Source: Maea johnstoni (Eukaryota > Annelida > Polychaeta > Spionida > Magelonidae). Taken from it: a stretch of 64,000 bases of DNA. The notes beneath the pieces were generated by a model. That model saw only the letters and a list, made by a program, of their open reading frames with translations. It ran no database searches and was not told the origin of the DNA. The DNA is taken from positions 17,846,829 through 17,910,828 of the forward strand of contig OZ012685.1 in assembly GCA_963942565.1 (NCBI GenBank), read 5' to 3'. Positions 53,601 through 64,000 of this stretch are shown piece by piece; the first letter of the stretch is position 1; the number at the start of each line of letters is the position of its first letter. Made by a program: the position numbers and the translations under genes.

Positions 53601-56330
53601 TTATTGACAAATCTTTCTAGAGAAGGGGTTGTCAATATTTGTGAGTAAATAATGTGCTTTTTGCCAAATCTGGGGATATTTCCAAAGCTGTAGATATTAA
53701 CCATCATCTGTCCACCCAGATTGATATCAGGTTCCATTGTTGAGTGTTTAGTTATTGGAGGTTTTCTTTTCCACTGGATGTAGTATAACTTCTTATCAGT
53801 TGAGATAAAAAAGTGCACTAATTTTGACAGAGCAAGATTTTTTTAAATTAGTAATCTCCCTATCAGGGTAGTGTCCCTTCTGCTCAAGTTTAGTAATACT
53901 TTGTCTGTCTCAGCACCTTCCTTTTTCATTTTAATAAGTTGATGTCATCCAAGTCCCTAGCATCAAATTTACTCTATCCCAAGCGTGGTGAACCTTAGAA
54001 ACCAGTTAAGCTCAATCTCATTACATATCTTTTTGGTTGAATACCTTTTTGACCCTAGTCAGATTGCCTTTATTTTTGTGAGGTTCATCTTTAGTGCAGA
54101 CACTCTCGAAATCCTTAAGGATTTGTAAGGCTTTTTTTGTGGTTTTTCGTAGCCATTAAGGAATAAGTTGTCTTGTTGTTTTTTCCCCCATTTATTCTCA
54201 AATCTACAAGTTCTTTATGTTTTTTTTTGTCATTTTTAAACATGCATATCGGCTGTGATGCTTTTGGTTACACTTGTCCAAGCTTATCAAGTTGATTTTA
54301 AAGTGTGTTTTTAAAGTTTTAAATTTTTTTGTTTCTTTCTTTTTTCCCTTGATGCATTTAACAATGACTCGCCTGAGTTCAGCAAGTAAGGTTTCCCATA
54401 GAATATGTCCTCTATCATGAACTGCCTTTATTTGATTGGTCAATATTTTACAAGGGTTCTGCTCTAACATTTCTAGGATTTTTTTAATCTCTGCACCTGA
54501 TAATTTGCTACTAGAGGAACCGTTATTTATGTTAACAAAGGAGTCCATGGAGGACTCTTCCCCTGCCTTCTTTTACGTGGTTCTATTCTCTTTTAGGATG
54601 TGAATGGGAGGGTGTGATAGAGGATGGTGTTTTGAAGGAGGAGGAAAGGAACCAGGTATTTCAAGTTCCAGTTTAAAGGAGAAAAAGTATTTTTTACTCC
54701 AAATGTCTATGCAGGACGACTAGGAGAAGAGCGAAGAATTACATGTTCCAAGGAATATATGCGGATTGTTTAAACGGACGATTAATTGGTCCAAGTCCAA
54801 ATTTTAAAGAAAGCTAAAATTCAATGAGAACGAAAGAGGGTCTAGGTAATTCAGGTGCCCTAATCAGAAGTGAGTTAGCTGCATAAAGTAAAGTACTGTA
54901 AATTGAATTGAACTCAAAAGTCCCACTCCTAGAATAATATCAAGTCAGTCGGTAATTCAGTCTTGCAATTCAATTAACAAAAAGATTAAATTTTTCATTT
55001 CAAAAATGCATCATTACATGGAAATTCAAGGTCATTAGACCTTGATATGAAGGGAAAACCCCAAGTATTACAAGTTTGATATTTTCTAAAGACCAGCTGT
55101 ACTGTGTGTATCCGATGTAGGGCAAACTACCATTATCAATATTATAGAGGCTATCGATATACTGGGCAGTAGTGCTCACCAACATATGTATGTACAGGGT
55201 GTCCCAAAAAAATGCAACAAGCTTTTCCAATTTTCAGGGAAAATAGGAAGCCGGTATTTATAATTTTTACACTCTTGAAAAGCTACACAACTCTAGATAA
55301 AATGTTTTTCCTGTTGGGAAATATCAACCCAAAAATGACACCCACTCCGATGTGAAATTGCGCATGACAGGTACTGGCCTCTTTATAGACAAACTAGCTC
55401 TGATTTCATCAGCTTTCACCTGTTTAACCTTCTTCAATCACTTGGTGAAACAAAACCCTTGCTTACCTGTCAAATTGCAGAGGGATGACCAGTCAATCAT
55501 GACCAAAATCACTTGGCCAGAATTCCCCTTTTGAATAATTTGAGCGGAGCAATTGTCTGATAATTGGACAGTCCCTGCTTAAGCTTTCAATGTGTACATG
55601 GTGGGCCAGCAATTTACACCTCAGGAAGACTTTTATCTTAGTTTCATTATTCCAAAAAGACTGTTTTGATATAGTTTTCCCTCAACTTATGGCAATATGC
55701 CTTTAAATTTATTGTTTTAGTGGTGTTCAAGCTCTCTGTATGGGAATACTAGTATTACGTGCAAACACACAAATACCTCTCGTGTATAATTTCACTTTGG
55801 AGGGGGTGTGACCTTTTGGGGGGGTATCTCCCCTCAGGTTAAATGTTTGATTTTGATTTTTCTATGCTAGTTAGCTGACATATGTAGCTTTTCAAAGATG
55901 TATAAACATTACATACCAGTCTCATAGTTTTCCGGCATTTTGGGGAAATGTACCTTGTTGCATATTTTTTTTTTTTTTGGGGGGGGGGGGGGGAACCCCC
56001 TGTGTAAGCTGAACTAAGTACATACACAATATGCCATTTGTAGGGAAAAACAACTTTAATGTTCAAGTCAGGAAGTTAAGAAACTAACAATCCTGCTAGA
56101 GTCACTGTAATAATGTTACACAAGAGAAAAAAAAAGATTACAATAGAAACAGTAAATACAACATGTTCTGCAACACTGAATCTTGTAGAAATTAAGTATA
56201 AATCCCAGTCACTGTGATATTTCTACCTCTCTGTGTCCATCATATACTCTTCATCATATCCTTTTCAAAAACATTGGTGTACCAATTTCTTTCTGTCTAA
56301 TATGTAGCACAAATGAGATAGGTGCGCTGG
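53601..56330. other. Spacer, no gene seen
   Basis: AT-rich. A CAGGGTGTCCCAAAAAAATG word near 55,195 looks like the end of a Tc1/mariner-type element, but no partner end was found. A T/G homopolymer run lies at 55,968-55,993. Confidence 0.5.
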
Positions 56331-56334
56331 AAAA

Positions 56335-56670
56335 ATGTACAATCATTTGGCCCATGGAGCGTTGGTCAACCCTACGCGTTTCTGTAACTCATGCTGTTAT
56401 TCATCACAAATGAAAGTTTTATCACTGTTTGGACTTGGATATACATGTATATTGTTGGTCCCTGGTGTGTGGGTCCACCCTAGGCTGTTGCATAATTGTT
56501 TTGACCTTATGGCCCAATTGAGTGTGGGCCCAACATACACTGTTCTGTGACTATTTACAAGAAGAGCGGGACCACCCTACTCTTTTATGACTTGTAACTT
56601 TTTTTCCCTCATTTTCTTCTTTTGGCCCATGGAGTGTGGGTTCACCCTACACTGTTCTATTCTTTCTAGT
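56335..56670. repeat. Degenerate tandem repeat
   Basis: About five diverged units of 50-75 bp with TTGGCCCATGGAGTGTGGGT and CACCCTACACTGTTCTGT. Confidence 0.7.
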
Positions 56671-56929
56671 TGAACTGGGTAGCTCGTTACATCTCCCAAC
56701 AAGCCATTTTAGCAACCTGGAGTTAATTGTCTCTCCCTCACTTCACTATGCCCACTTCAGTAGAGAGGGACTATTTGGTGACCGGGTTGTCCACTCAGTT
56801 TATATAAAAGTAGTTCTATGCTCGGTCTTTTAGCCTCTTTTCATAAACCATTTTTACTCTTGAGGTAAAGTTTTCAAAAGCCAAAGAAACAACAAGTTAA
56901 GTATGAAGGTTAGTTTTGAAATCTATCCT

Positions 56930-58400
56930 TAATATGGCAGGAAAGGCAATAATACTCTTCATTCCAAAACCAAACTGTTCTCACATCCAAAAATGCTTTG
57001 AACGTTCCCCATACTTTTTATGATTGCTTATATTATTTCTCATCCCCATAACCCTTTGCTTGTCATGCCTCATGATGAATGTTGTTCACGTACACTTCAA
57101 AAATTATTCAATGACAAAAGATAGTGATTTGACTGAGCAAGTACTTTGTTGGATCAAGTCTGTGGCTTGGCAGGAATAGATTTCTCAAGATTTGAAATCA
57201 CATACTTCCTTCAATAGGCTGTCTTTTCATCCTAGGGAGGAGAGACTTGACTGCTTGTTTCATCTGAGTATTTCCAAGGCAATATAGCCACGGGTTGATG
57301 GCACTATTGAAGATTGCCAGACTGTAGCTGAGGATCACTGGAAACTCTCCTACTACATCATCCTTCAGATAAAACACCTCTTTAGAGAACCGCCGGTAGT
57401 TGATGGTATGCACCAGGGTCATAGGTAGATAGGCCAGCTGGTACAGGAGCACCATGGCTACCAGGACAATGAAGCCAGATTTCTGCTTGCTTGCTTGTCC
57501 AGTTCTGAACCTTTTGCTAATGGCGTGGATCTGGTTGCTTTGTTGAAAAGCTATGAAGAATATCCTTCCAGAGAGAAAAGTCATTAAGGTACAGGCTGGT
57601 ATAGCCACTGCAAAGATGAAGGCCATATAACTACCAGGAATGGTGAAAATGGTCAGGCAATTCTCTGCTGGTAAGCGGTAACCAGCAGGACGGAGACTAA
57701 TATTGTTCCATCCAAAGACTGGCAGGAAACCAACCAGTGTGCTCAGAACGCATGTTACAATTGTTCCAATGACTGCTCTCTGTTTTGTGACAATCATGGG
57801 ATACCTTAAAGGATGTAAGATAGCTATGTAGCGTTCCACTATTATAGCCAGCAGCATGAGCGCGGATATAATAATAGAGGCTGTTATTGGACAAATTCTA
57901 CTGCAAAGGCAGGCAAATTCTCCATGTTTATGGATGAGGTCTAAAAAGAAAAAGGAAATCAGCAGATTTAAGCTTAAGATTCCATCTGAGACTCCTAAGG
58001 GCAAGAGAAAGATGTTTGTGACTGTTTGTAGTCTCTTGAAACGTATAATGCTGAGGATGATAAGGAAATTCCCAACAAAACTGGCGAAGGCAGAGAGTCC
58101 TGTAACTGGCAGTAAAACTTTCCAAAGGTGCACATAACTTTCGTTGGTGCTCTGGCTTTTGTTGAAGACTGTCAGATTGCTTGGCAGAGTAGTCTGATAC
58201 ATACCTGCATCACTTTCCATGGTGTTTCTTTTGACACAATCCAAATATATCCAGGCTAAAGTTCAGTTGGTAGCCTTGGACTAATACGATACATCTTCCG
58301 CCTAGTATACTCTTTATGCTGCCCTCTGATGTTGCTAGGGTTAGTTTGAATAAGTAGTTTCAGTTGTGTACTTCAACCAATTTCCATGTTTAAAATAAAA
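56930..58400 (-). repeat. Segmental duplication, copy with GPCR 4
   Basis: Matches 60,130-61,905 beyond the coding sequence on both sides: TATGGCAGGAAAGGCAATA downstream, and CACTCTTTATGCTGCCCTCT and AGTTTCAGTTGTGT upstream. Confidence 0.85.
57198..58220 (-). CDS. GPCR 4: intronless class A receptor, 340 aa
   Basis: N-glycosylation sites N15 and N26, GN (N51) in TM1, GVSD (D79) in TM2, ERY (129-131), HPLRY, LPVFGWN (166-172) after TM4, C188 in loop 2, and NPWLY (309-313) in TM7. TM6 has LLYQLAYLP. The tail is basic (LLPRMKRQ). I place the start at the ATG at 58220 (MESDAGM), matching the start of its duplicate GPCR 5; an in-frame TTG eight codons earlier is not a likely start. Same LPxFGWN group as its neighbours. 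The ligand is unknown. Confidence 0.92.
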   Translation of the reverse strand: MESDAGMYQTTLPSNLTVFNKSQSTNESYVHLWKVLLPVTGLSAFASFVGNFLIILSIIRFKRLQTVTNIFLLPLGVSDGILSLNLLISFFFLDLIHKHGEFACLCSRICPITASIIISALMLLAIIVERYIAILHPLRYPMIVTKQRAVIGTIVTCVLSTLVGFLPVFGWNNISLRPAGYRLPAENCLTIFTIPGSYMAFIFAVAIPACTLMTFLSGRIFFIAFQQSNQIHAISKRFRTGQASKQKSGFIVLVAMVLLYQLAYLPMTLVHTINYRRFSKEVFYLKDDVVGEFPVILSYSLAIFNSAINPWLYCLGNTQMKQAVKSLLPRMKRQPIEGSM

Positions 58401-58429
58401 CATTCATTTTACAGCATTGGGTGTAATGC

Positions 58430-59190
58430 ATGTTACATTCACAATAGCACATTGTACAGTTCCATAGGATGTTTCTACTTGTAGTCATTGGACTGTGCAC
58501 TGCAGTTCCATTGGGTGTATACACCTGTTATTTTCATAATACCACATTGTACAGTTCCATAAGGTGTTTCTACTTGTATTCATTTGACTGTGCACTACAG
58601 TCTCATGGGAGTATACGCCTGTTACTTTAATAATACTGCATTGCACAGCTCCTTTGGGTGTTTGTACTTGTTGCATTTCTTTCATTGTATGCTTTCTCCT
58701 TGTGAAGTGCTGCATCAGGTTGTTCATATTCTATCTTTAAAATATTGAAACACTGCATTCCATTTTCTAATGAAGCTGTCAAATCCTTCTTCGTATTTCA
58801 TTGTAGTTACCATTTCTTAGTAAAGATGCATCAATTATCTTGACATTTCGTTCACTTGATTTTCTTGTTAGACAGATCTGCACCATTTTTGTATAATGGT
58901 GGCTGCATCTTCTTATGCTGTGATATTCCTGTTTAGCTATGCCTAAGGCATGTCGATAGATTTATTGAAAACTGTATTTACCCTGTTGTTGATCCACCTG
59001 CCATTTCTGGCCTTATTCTGTAACTCCATAAGCGTATCTATTAATGTGATGCATTGACTAGTGCAGAGTAAATCCCCTAGGGTAACTACATCATCATCTA
59101 TACTTACAACTCTGAGTACTCTTAACCCTTGTTAGTCCAATTTGCAATTTGCCCCCACAGATGTCTGATACCAAATTGTAAAGGTTATTA
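58430..59190 (-). repeat. Minisatellite and duplicated upstream block, copy 2
   Basis: 58,430-58,700 carries four to five units of the same minisatellite as upstream of GPCR 3 (CATTGTACAGTTCCATAGGATG). 58,700-59,190 matches 52,791-53,600. Confidence 0.8.
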
Positions 59191-59212
59191 GGTTATTCAT
59201 GCTTAAAGGGCA

Positions 59213-59688
59213 AATGCACCATCATGATGATTTAGGTTCAAAATGTGCCTATATGTGTCACCTTTCAAATAAGACCACCCGCAAGTCTGTCCTCCTCAGC
59301 ACTCCTCAGATATGGCTTATGAAAGTTAGTAAAAAGCTAGCCTGAGTCTGGGTATAGAGGCTGCCATTATCAGAAGTGGTGCCTATGAAGTGACTGCCAG
59401 CCCTGCTTCTGATTGGTTGAGAGATATCAGTGGCAGTCACTGATATCTCTCAACCAATCAGAAGCAGCACTGGCAGTCACTTCATACCACTGATTGTGCT
59501 TAATTGGGCTTAATTGGCCTGCAATGTCAGCCTCTATGCCCAGACTCAGGCTAGTTTTTTACTAACTTTCATAAGCCATATCTGAGGAGTGCTGAGGAGG
59601 ACAGACTTGCGGGTGGTCTTATTAGAAAGGTGACACGTATAGGCACATTTTGAACCTAAATCATTATGATGGTGCATTTGCCCTTTAA
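59213..59688. mobile_element. Palindromic foldback MITE, about 475 bp
   Basis: TTAAAGGGCAAATGCACCAT and ATGGTGCATTTGCCCTTTAA ends. Nearly the whole element is one palindrome, meeting at GATATCAGTGGCAGTCACTG near 59,430. The few differences lie in the inner right arm. TTAA flanks suggest piggyBac-type insertion; high arm identity suggests it is young. Confidence 0.85.
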
Positions 59689-59689
59689 T

Positions 59690-60710
59690 GACCTTATAAC
59701 GTTTTGGTCCACCATAGCCACTTGACATATCGAAATGAACTTTCGATCAAGCACAACATTCTGACAGCCAACAGGCCAACTTTTTAATTATCTTGGTTCT
59801 TTTTCTAGATTGGCAAGTCAGGCTCTTCTCTAAATGAATTTCATAATCTTGCATGCATATATGTGTGCATGGTTCTCTATGTAAAGTATTCATAAATGTG
59901 TGCTTGGCATTGTAATATAAAGAGACATATACGATGATTTTTAAAACTGCAGTAGCTATGATTGGCTGAGGATCTGGTACAGAGTAGTATAAAGCATAGC
60001 AGCCACCTGGTTCCTGTCTCTTACCACCGTCCAGGTTCAAATCCTGCTCTAGGATTGTCAGAAAGTCGTTAGGGACTTGGGATTAGGCATGATTTTCCCT
60101 AACCAATTACAACTTACATACTTTTAGCCTTATTATGGCAGGAAAGGTGATCATTGATTCAATTCCAAAATCAAATTATTATCTCACCAAAATAACGGTA
60201 AAAAAATCTCCATAATTTATTACAATTGCTTATTGTAGTCCTTGTACCCATTAAGAAGGTTTTAGCCAGGATTTAGAAACTGGGTGCCCAAAATTGGCAT
60301 TTCTAAAATATTGGAGGTCCTATCATTCACCAGAGGCCAGAAGCAGCCATAAATATGTATTTACTTATTGAAGTAAAGTATAATACCCTCACACAGTGCC
60401 CTAGGTATAGTATTGACTTGAAAAAAGTCAATTATATGCCTAAAATAGACATTTCAAGAAATGATTTACAGAAACTTTTGATGCCTTGATGGGTGTTCTT
60501 TTTAGGGTTAGGGTGTCTTAATATTGCCCAGATGCCCTGTTTGCTAAAACTATGCCCATTTCCCTATGCTTCTCTATCTTTGGAGAATATTGTTCACGTT
60601 GAATTTTTTTAAAATTATTCAATTGAAAAATTATACTTTGACTGAGCAAGACTTCATATCAACATTTTGTTTGACCATTTTAGCAGTGATGGATTTCTCA
60701 ACATTTGAAA
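59690..60710. other. Spacer between GPCR 4 and GPCR 5
   Basis: No gene. 59,960-60,120 has a B-box-like CCAGGTTCAAATCCTGC, also near 44,880, so possibly SINE-derived. 60,255-60,560 is the dispersed repeat with AGGATTTAGAAACTGGGTG. Confidence 0.5.
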
Positions 60711-61905
60711 TCACATGTTTCCTTCCATAGGCTGTCTTTTCATCCTAGGGAGAAGGGACTTGACTGCTTGTTTCATCTGAGTATTTCCAAGACAATATAG
60801 CCACGGGTTGATGGCACTATTGAAGATTGCCAGACTGTAGCCCAGGATCACTGGAAACTCTCCCACTACGTCATCCTTCAGATAAAACACCTCTATAGTG
60901 AACCACCGGTAGTTGATGGTATGCACAAGTGCCATAGGTAGATAGGCCAGCTGGTACATGAGCGCCATGGCTACCAGGACAATGAAGCCAGATTTCTGTT
61001 TGCTTGGTTGTCCAGTTCTGAACCTTTGGCTAATGGCATGGATCTGGTTGCTTTGATGAAAAGCTATGAAGAATATTCTTCCAGAGAGAAAAGTCATTAA
61101 GGTACAGGCTGGTATAGCCACTGCAAAGAAGAGGAAGGCAATATAACTACCAGGCAAGGTAAACATTGGCAGGCAATTCTTTGCTGGTAAGTAGTAGCCA
61201 GCAGGACGGAGACTAATATTGTTCCATCCAAAGACTGGTAGGAAACCAACTAGTGTGCTCTGAGTGCATGTTACAATTGTTCCAATTACTGCTCTCGGTT
61301 TTGTGACAATCATTGGGTACCTTAAAGGATGTAAGATAGCTATATAGCGTTCCACTATTATAGCCAGCAGCATGAGCGCAGATATAATAATAGAGGCTGT
61401 TTGTGGACAAATTCTACTGCAAAGGCAGGCAAATTCTCCATGTTTATGGATGAGGTCGAAGAGGAAAAAGGAATTTAAGCTTAAGATTCCATCTGAGACT
61501 CCTAAGGGCAAGAGAAAGATATTTGTGACCGTTTGTAGTCTCTTGAAACGTATAATGCTGAGGATGATAAGGAAATTCCCAACAAAACTGGCGAAGGCAG
61601 AGAGTCCTGAAACAGGCGGTAGAACTTTCCAAAGGTACACATAACTTTCGTTGATGCTCTGGCTTTTGTTGAAGATTGTCAGATTGCTTGGCAGCGTAGT
61701 CAGGGATATACCTGCATCACCTTCCATATTGATTCTTTAGACACAATCAAAATGTATCCAAGCCCTGGGTGAAAAGGATACAGTAATCCTTCGCCCAGTA
61801 CACTCTTTATGCTGACCTCTGATGTTGCAAGTTTTATGCCAAGTAAATAGTTTCAGTTGTGTGATTAGCAAATGTTTGCATTTAAAAGAAAAACGTTTAA
61901 TGCCT
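60130..61905 (-). repeat. Segmental duplication, copy with GPCR 5
   Basis: Partner of 56,930-58,400, about 3.5 kb away in the same orientation. Confidence 0.85.
60711..61727 (-). CDS. GPCR 5: intronless class A receptor, 338 aa, duplicate of GPCR 4
   Basis: Very similar to GPCR 4 along its whole length, with the same marks: N15 and N26 glycosylation sites, FVGN in TM1, GVSD in TM2, ERY (126-128), HPLRY, LPVFGWN, NPWLY. Relative to GPCR 4 it lacks three residues at the end of TM2 and gains one in TM5 (FLFFAV against FIFAV). Start at 61727 (MEGDAGISL). No damage seen, so probably functional. Its promoter side is a minisatellite interrupted by two short transposons. Confidence 0.92.
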   Translation of the reverse strand: MEGDAGISLTTLPSNLTIFNKSQSINESYVYLWKVLPPVSGLSAFASFVGNFLIILSIIRFKRLQTVTNIFLLPLGVSDGILSLNSFFLFDLIHKHGEFACLCSRICPQTASIIISALMLLAIIVERYIAILHPLRYPMIVTKPRAVIGTIVTCTQSTLVGFLPVFGWNNISLRPAGYYLPAKNCLPMFTLPGSYIAFLFFAVAIPACTLMTFLSGRIFFIAFHQSNQIHAISQRFRTGQPSKQKSGFIVLVAMALMYQLAYLPMALVHTINYRWFTIEVFYLKDDVVGEFPVILGYSLAIFNSAINPWLYCLGNTQMKQAVKSLLPRMKRQPMEGNM

Positions 61906-62104
61906 TAGTCAATCTGTGAAATCTTGCCATGTCTTTGATTGTCAGAGATGCTTGGCTCTAGGGATTCAAAATTTCCTCCCGTGTCATTGACTTAAGTGTC
62001 ATTGTAGCCGATGCTTGGCTCTACTACAGATTTTACAATATGAGTTATAACTTTCATCTCATAGTTGGTGATGCTTTGCTCCAGGAATTCTAAATATCCT
62101 CCTA

Positions 62105-62473
62105 CAGGGCTCAACATATAGCATAGTCCCATCTCCCGGGAGATCTGAATTCCAAAAAAAGCCCTGTCGGGCTACCTTAAGTTGGATTCAGGTAGTCCCG
62201 CTGGACTACCTGAATCCTGGGGAAGTTCCTCACTAAAATGCTATAAAATGGTAGCAGAAAAAAAGAAAAATATAGCATCCCTTAATCATGCAACCTACAA
62301 AATAGAAGATAAAAGCATAAGTACCATTACTAACATGAAAAGGGGGAAAAAGGACAATTTTGCCTTTTTGGAATAAATGGCGGGGCTACCTAAAATGCTG
62401 GCGGGACTACCTGATCTTGGGTTCAGGTAGCCCCGCCAGCCTACCTGCTCCTTCTGGGGACCGTTGAGCCCTG
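62105..62473. mobile_element. CAGGGCTCAAC-type element, copy 2 (5-bp target duplication)
   Basis: CAGGGCTCAACATA start and CCGTTGAGCCCTG end, flanked by TCCTA on both sides (62100-62104, 62474-62478). The interior has hairpins of GGTAGTCCCGCTGGACTACC type. Confidence 0.82.
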
Positions 62474-62623
62474 TCCTATTTCATTGACTTCGGTCGTATT
62501 GTTGCTGATGTATTGCTATTGAGGTTTTTGATATCCTCCTATGTCACAGACTTAGGTCTATTTGTCATGGATGATCTGCTTATCAGATTTCAAATATCCT
62601 GCTGTGCCATAGACTGCGGTCTC

Positions 62624-62975
62624 CAGGGCTCAACATTAAGAAAAAACTTCATAAGCCCAGCAGGGCTAGTTACCGAAACTTTTACTAGCCCTGAAATACT
62701 TTTACTAGCCCTGATATTAATAACAACTCTTTTCAAATAGTGACCTCTGTTGATATTAAAGCCTCTATTGATAACATGAAAAGAATACAGTGTATTGTGG
62801 TAAATTGAGTTAAATTATCCAGGTATGCAGAGCCAAAGGTGGGCTTCATAATTTTTTAAGCGCTGATATTCTAATTCTATCTAGCCCCTCAGGGCTACTC
62901 ACAGGTAGGATTTACTAGCCCTGATTTTCAATAACTAGCCCGGTGCTACAGGGCTAGCCTTAACGTCGAGCCTTG
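62624..62975. mobile_element. CAGGGCTCAAC-type element, copy 3 (5-bp target duplication)
   Basis: CAGGGCTCAACATTAAG start and CTTAACGTCGAGCCTTG end, flanked by GTCTC on both sides (62619-62623, 62976-62980). The interior has repeated CTAGCCCTGA/GGGCTAG. Confidence 0.82.
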
Positions 62976-63218
62976 GTCTCATTGACACTAAGATTATTAA
63001 TATCCTTCTATGTCATAGACTTTGGTCTCATCGTCAGTGATGCTTTACTCTTGAAATTAAAAGTTTTCTCCTATTTCATTGAATGAGGTCTCCGTGTCTC
63101 ATTGTTGATTTACATGAAATCTATTAGCCGATTGATACTGGAATTCCTGGCAATGACAACTGGCTTGTCAAAAAGTAACCCATGTATATTCCACACTTAC
63201 TTGATGGGTGTTATAACC

Positions 63219-63702
63219 TACCGTATTACCCCGCATACAACACGCACTTTTATACACTGCAGCACCTATGTCAAGGAGGGGGTGCGTGTTATCAACGGGT
63301 ACATAAACCAGAACATTTTTACATCGATGCTATGGACGTGTGGGGCATGGTGGAAAATACTTTGGTGGGTTCCTATTGTCTATTGGCCTGTCACCATGAC
63401 GAAGTTATGATGATTGCCATTCTGATACCCTGGATGTCCCAGATCATGTTTAAAAATAGACTTTTCCCATACTGTTAATTGGTATCACTTGCACAGTGAT
63501 TCTGAGCACTATAAACACTGTACGATTTAAGCCTCTTATTCTCTGAATCAACGCGGGTTACGGTACTGGGGTCAAGATTCCCACTCCCCAACTCCGCCTG
63601 CGTGTTATAAAAAGGGCATTGTATTTTACATATGGGAAAGGGACTTGGGGAGGGGGTGCGTATTATCTATGGGGTGCGTGTTGTATGCGGGGTAATACGG
63701 TA
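63219..63702. mobile_element. TA-flanked inverted-repeat element, 480 bp
   Basis: Ends CCGTATTACCCCGCATACAA and TTGTATGCGGGGTAATACGG (63221-63700) are inverted repeats with TA on both sides, continuing into CACGCAC/GTGCGTG. A Tc1/mariner-type non-autonomous element; its open frames are not genes. Confidence 0.85.
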
Positions 63703-63749
63703 ATTGGATCACCTGATGTAAAGTTGATAGGAGATGAAAATGTTGAATT

Positions 63750-64000
63750 GATGGATGGTCCTTTTGTATGTCACTCAAGTTTTATAGGTATCCCGCGACT
63801 CTATAAAGACTGCACTAATTACGCTTATTTCTGAGGTACTTTTGGTGTACGGTAAAGGTCCTCATCATTGACTGAAATGATGTAGTGCAGCACTATAAGC
63901 TCTACCTAGGAAGAATGGATGGTCCTTTTGTATGTCACTCCAGTTTTATAGGTATCCCGCGACTCTATAAAGACTGCACTAATTATGCTTATTTTCTGAG
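63750..64000 (+). repeat. Direct repeat at window end, about 86 bp, two copies
   Basis: TGGATGGTCCTTTTGTATGT...TATCCCGCGACTCTATAAAG...CACTAATTA occurs at 63,752-63,837 and again at 63,914-64,000, about 162 bases apart. It may continue past the window. Confidence 0.8.

Larger units (their letters stand above)
61930..63120. repeat. 75-bp minisatellite upstream of GPCR 5, interrupted by two elements
   Basis: Diverged units with ATATCCTCCTATGTCA, TTGACTTAGGTCTCATTG and GATGCTTGGCTCT run from about 61,930 to 63,120, split by the elements at 62,105 and 62,624. Confidence 0.7.

Noticed and set aside
55190-55260. A Tc1/mariner element starting CAGGGTGTCCCAAAAAAATG
   Set aside because: Only one end is visible and no inverted partner or transposase was found.
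63102-63478. Two overlapping frames near 100 codons
   Set aside because: They run across the ends of a TA-flanked transposon and have no homology I recognise.

Overview
Animal nuclear DNA, most likely from an amphioxus (Branchiostoma) or a close invertebrate deuterostome. The inference rests on introns of a few hundred bases to several kb, intronless rhodopsin-class GPCR genes in a local family, a very high density of short inverted-repeat elements, and minisatellites that span intron-exon junctions. From memory, junction-spanning minisatellites of this kind have been described in amphioxus. AT-rich non-coding DNA contrasts with GC-richer coding segments.

Region 1 (about 1-13,700) holds five intronless members of one small protein family, on alternating strands: 1718-2080 (+), 5012-5419 (-), 8958-9275 (+), 10756-11106 (-), 13246-13596 (+). 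I do not recognise the protein. Each gene has a TATA-like box 31-32 bases before a TCATTC initiator. Each ends, 48-143 bases after the stop, in a stem-loop that looks like the 3' end of a replication-dependent histone mRNA, followed by a purine-rich element like the histone downstream element. The two more diverged members carry three such stem-loops in a row. Genes 4 and 5 are the two arms of a diverged inverted duplication of about 3 kb. This is the most unusual content of the window: a non-histone gene family with histone-type gene architecture.

Region 2 (15,491-33,266, with a candidate exon at 44,446-44,494) is the middle part of WDR90 (WD-repeat protein of centrioles and cilia) on the + strand. 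I placed 15 exons with consistent phases. Both ends of the gene lie outside the window or were not found. Seven of the exons have copies of one of their splice junctions tandemly repeated in the adjoining intron, up to 11 acceptors for one exon.

Region 3 (34,308-61,727) holds five intronless class A GPCR genes, all on the - strand. Their LPxxGWN motif after TM4 suggests the adenosine/GPR119/melanocortin-like part of class A. The first sits in the candidate 11-kb WDR90 intron, between a tandem array made from its own 3' coding end and a 3.8-kb foldback element that begins 23 bases before its start codon. The last two are recent tandem duplicates.

The remainder is repeats: TTAA-flanked short elements (10 copies), TA-flanked elements, three elements with exact 5-bp target duplications, palindromic foldback elements, tRNA-derived SINEs, an 88-bp satellite, (AT)n tracts and many minisatellites. 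I saw no retroviral or LTR element, no CRISPR array, and no rRNA gene or intact tRNA gene.
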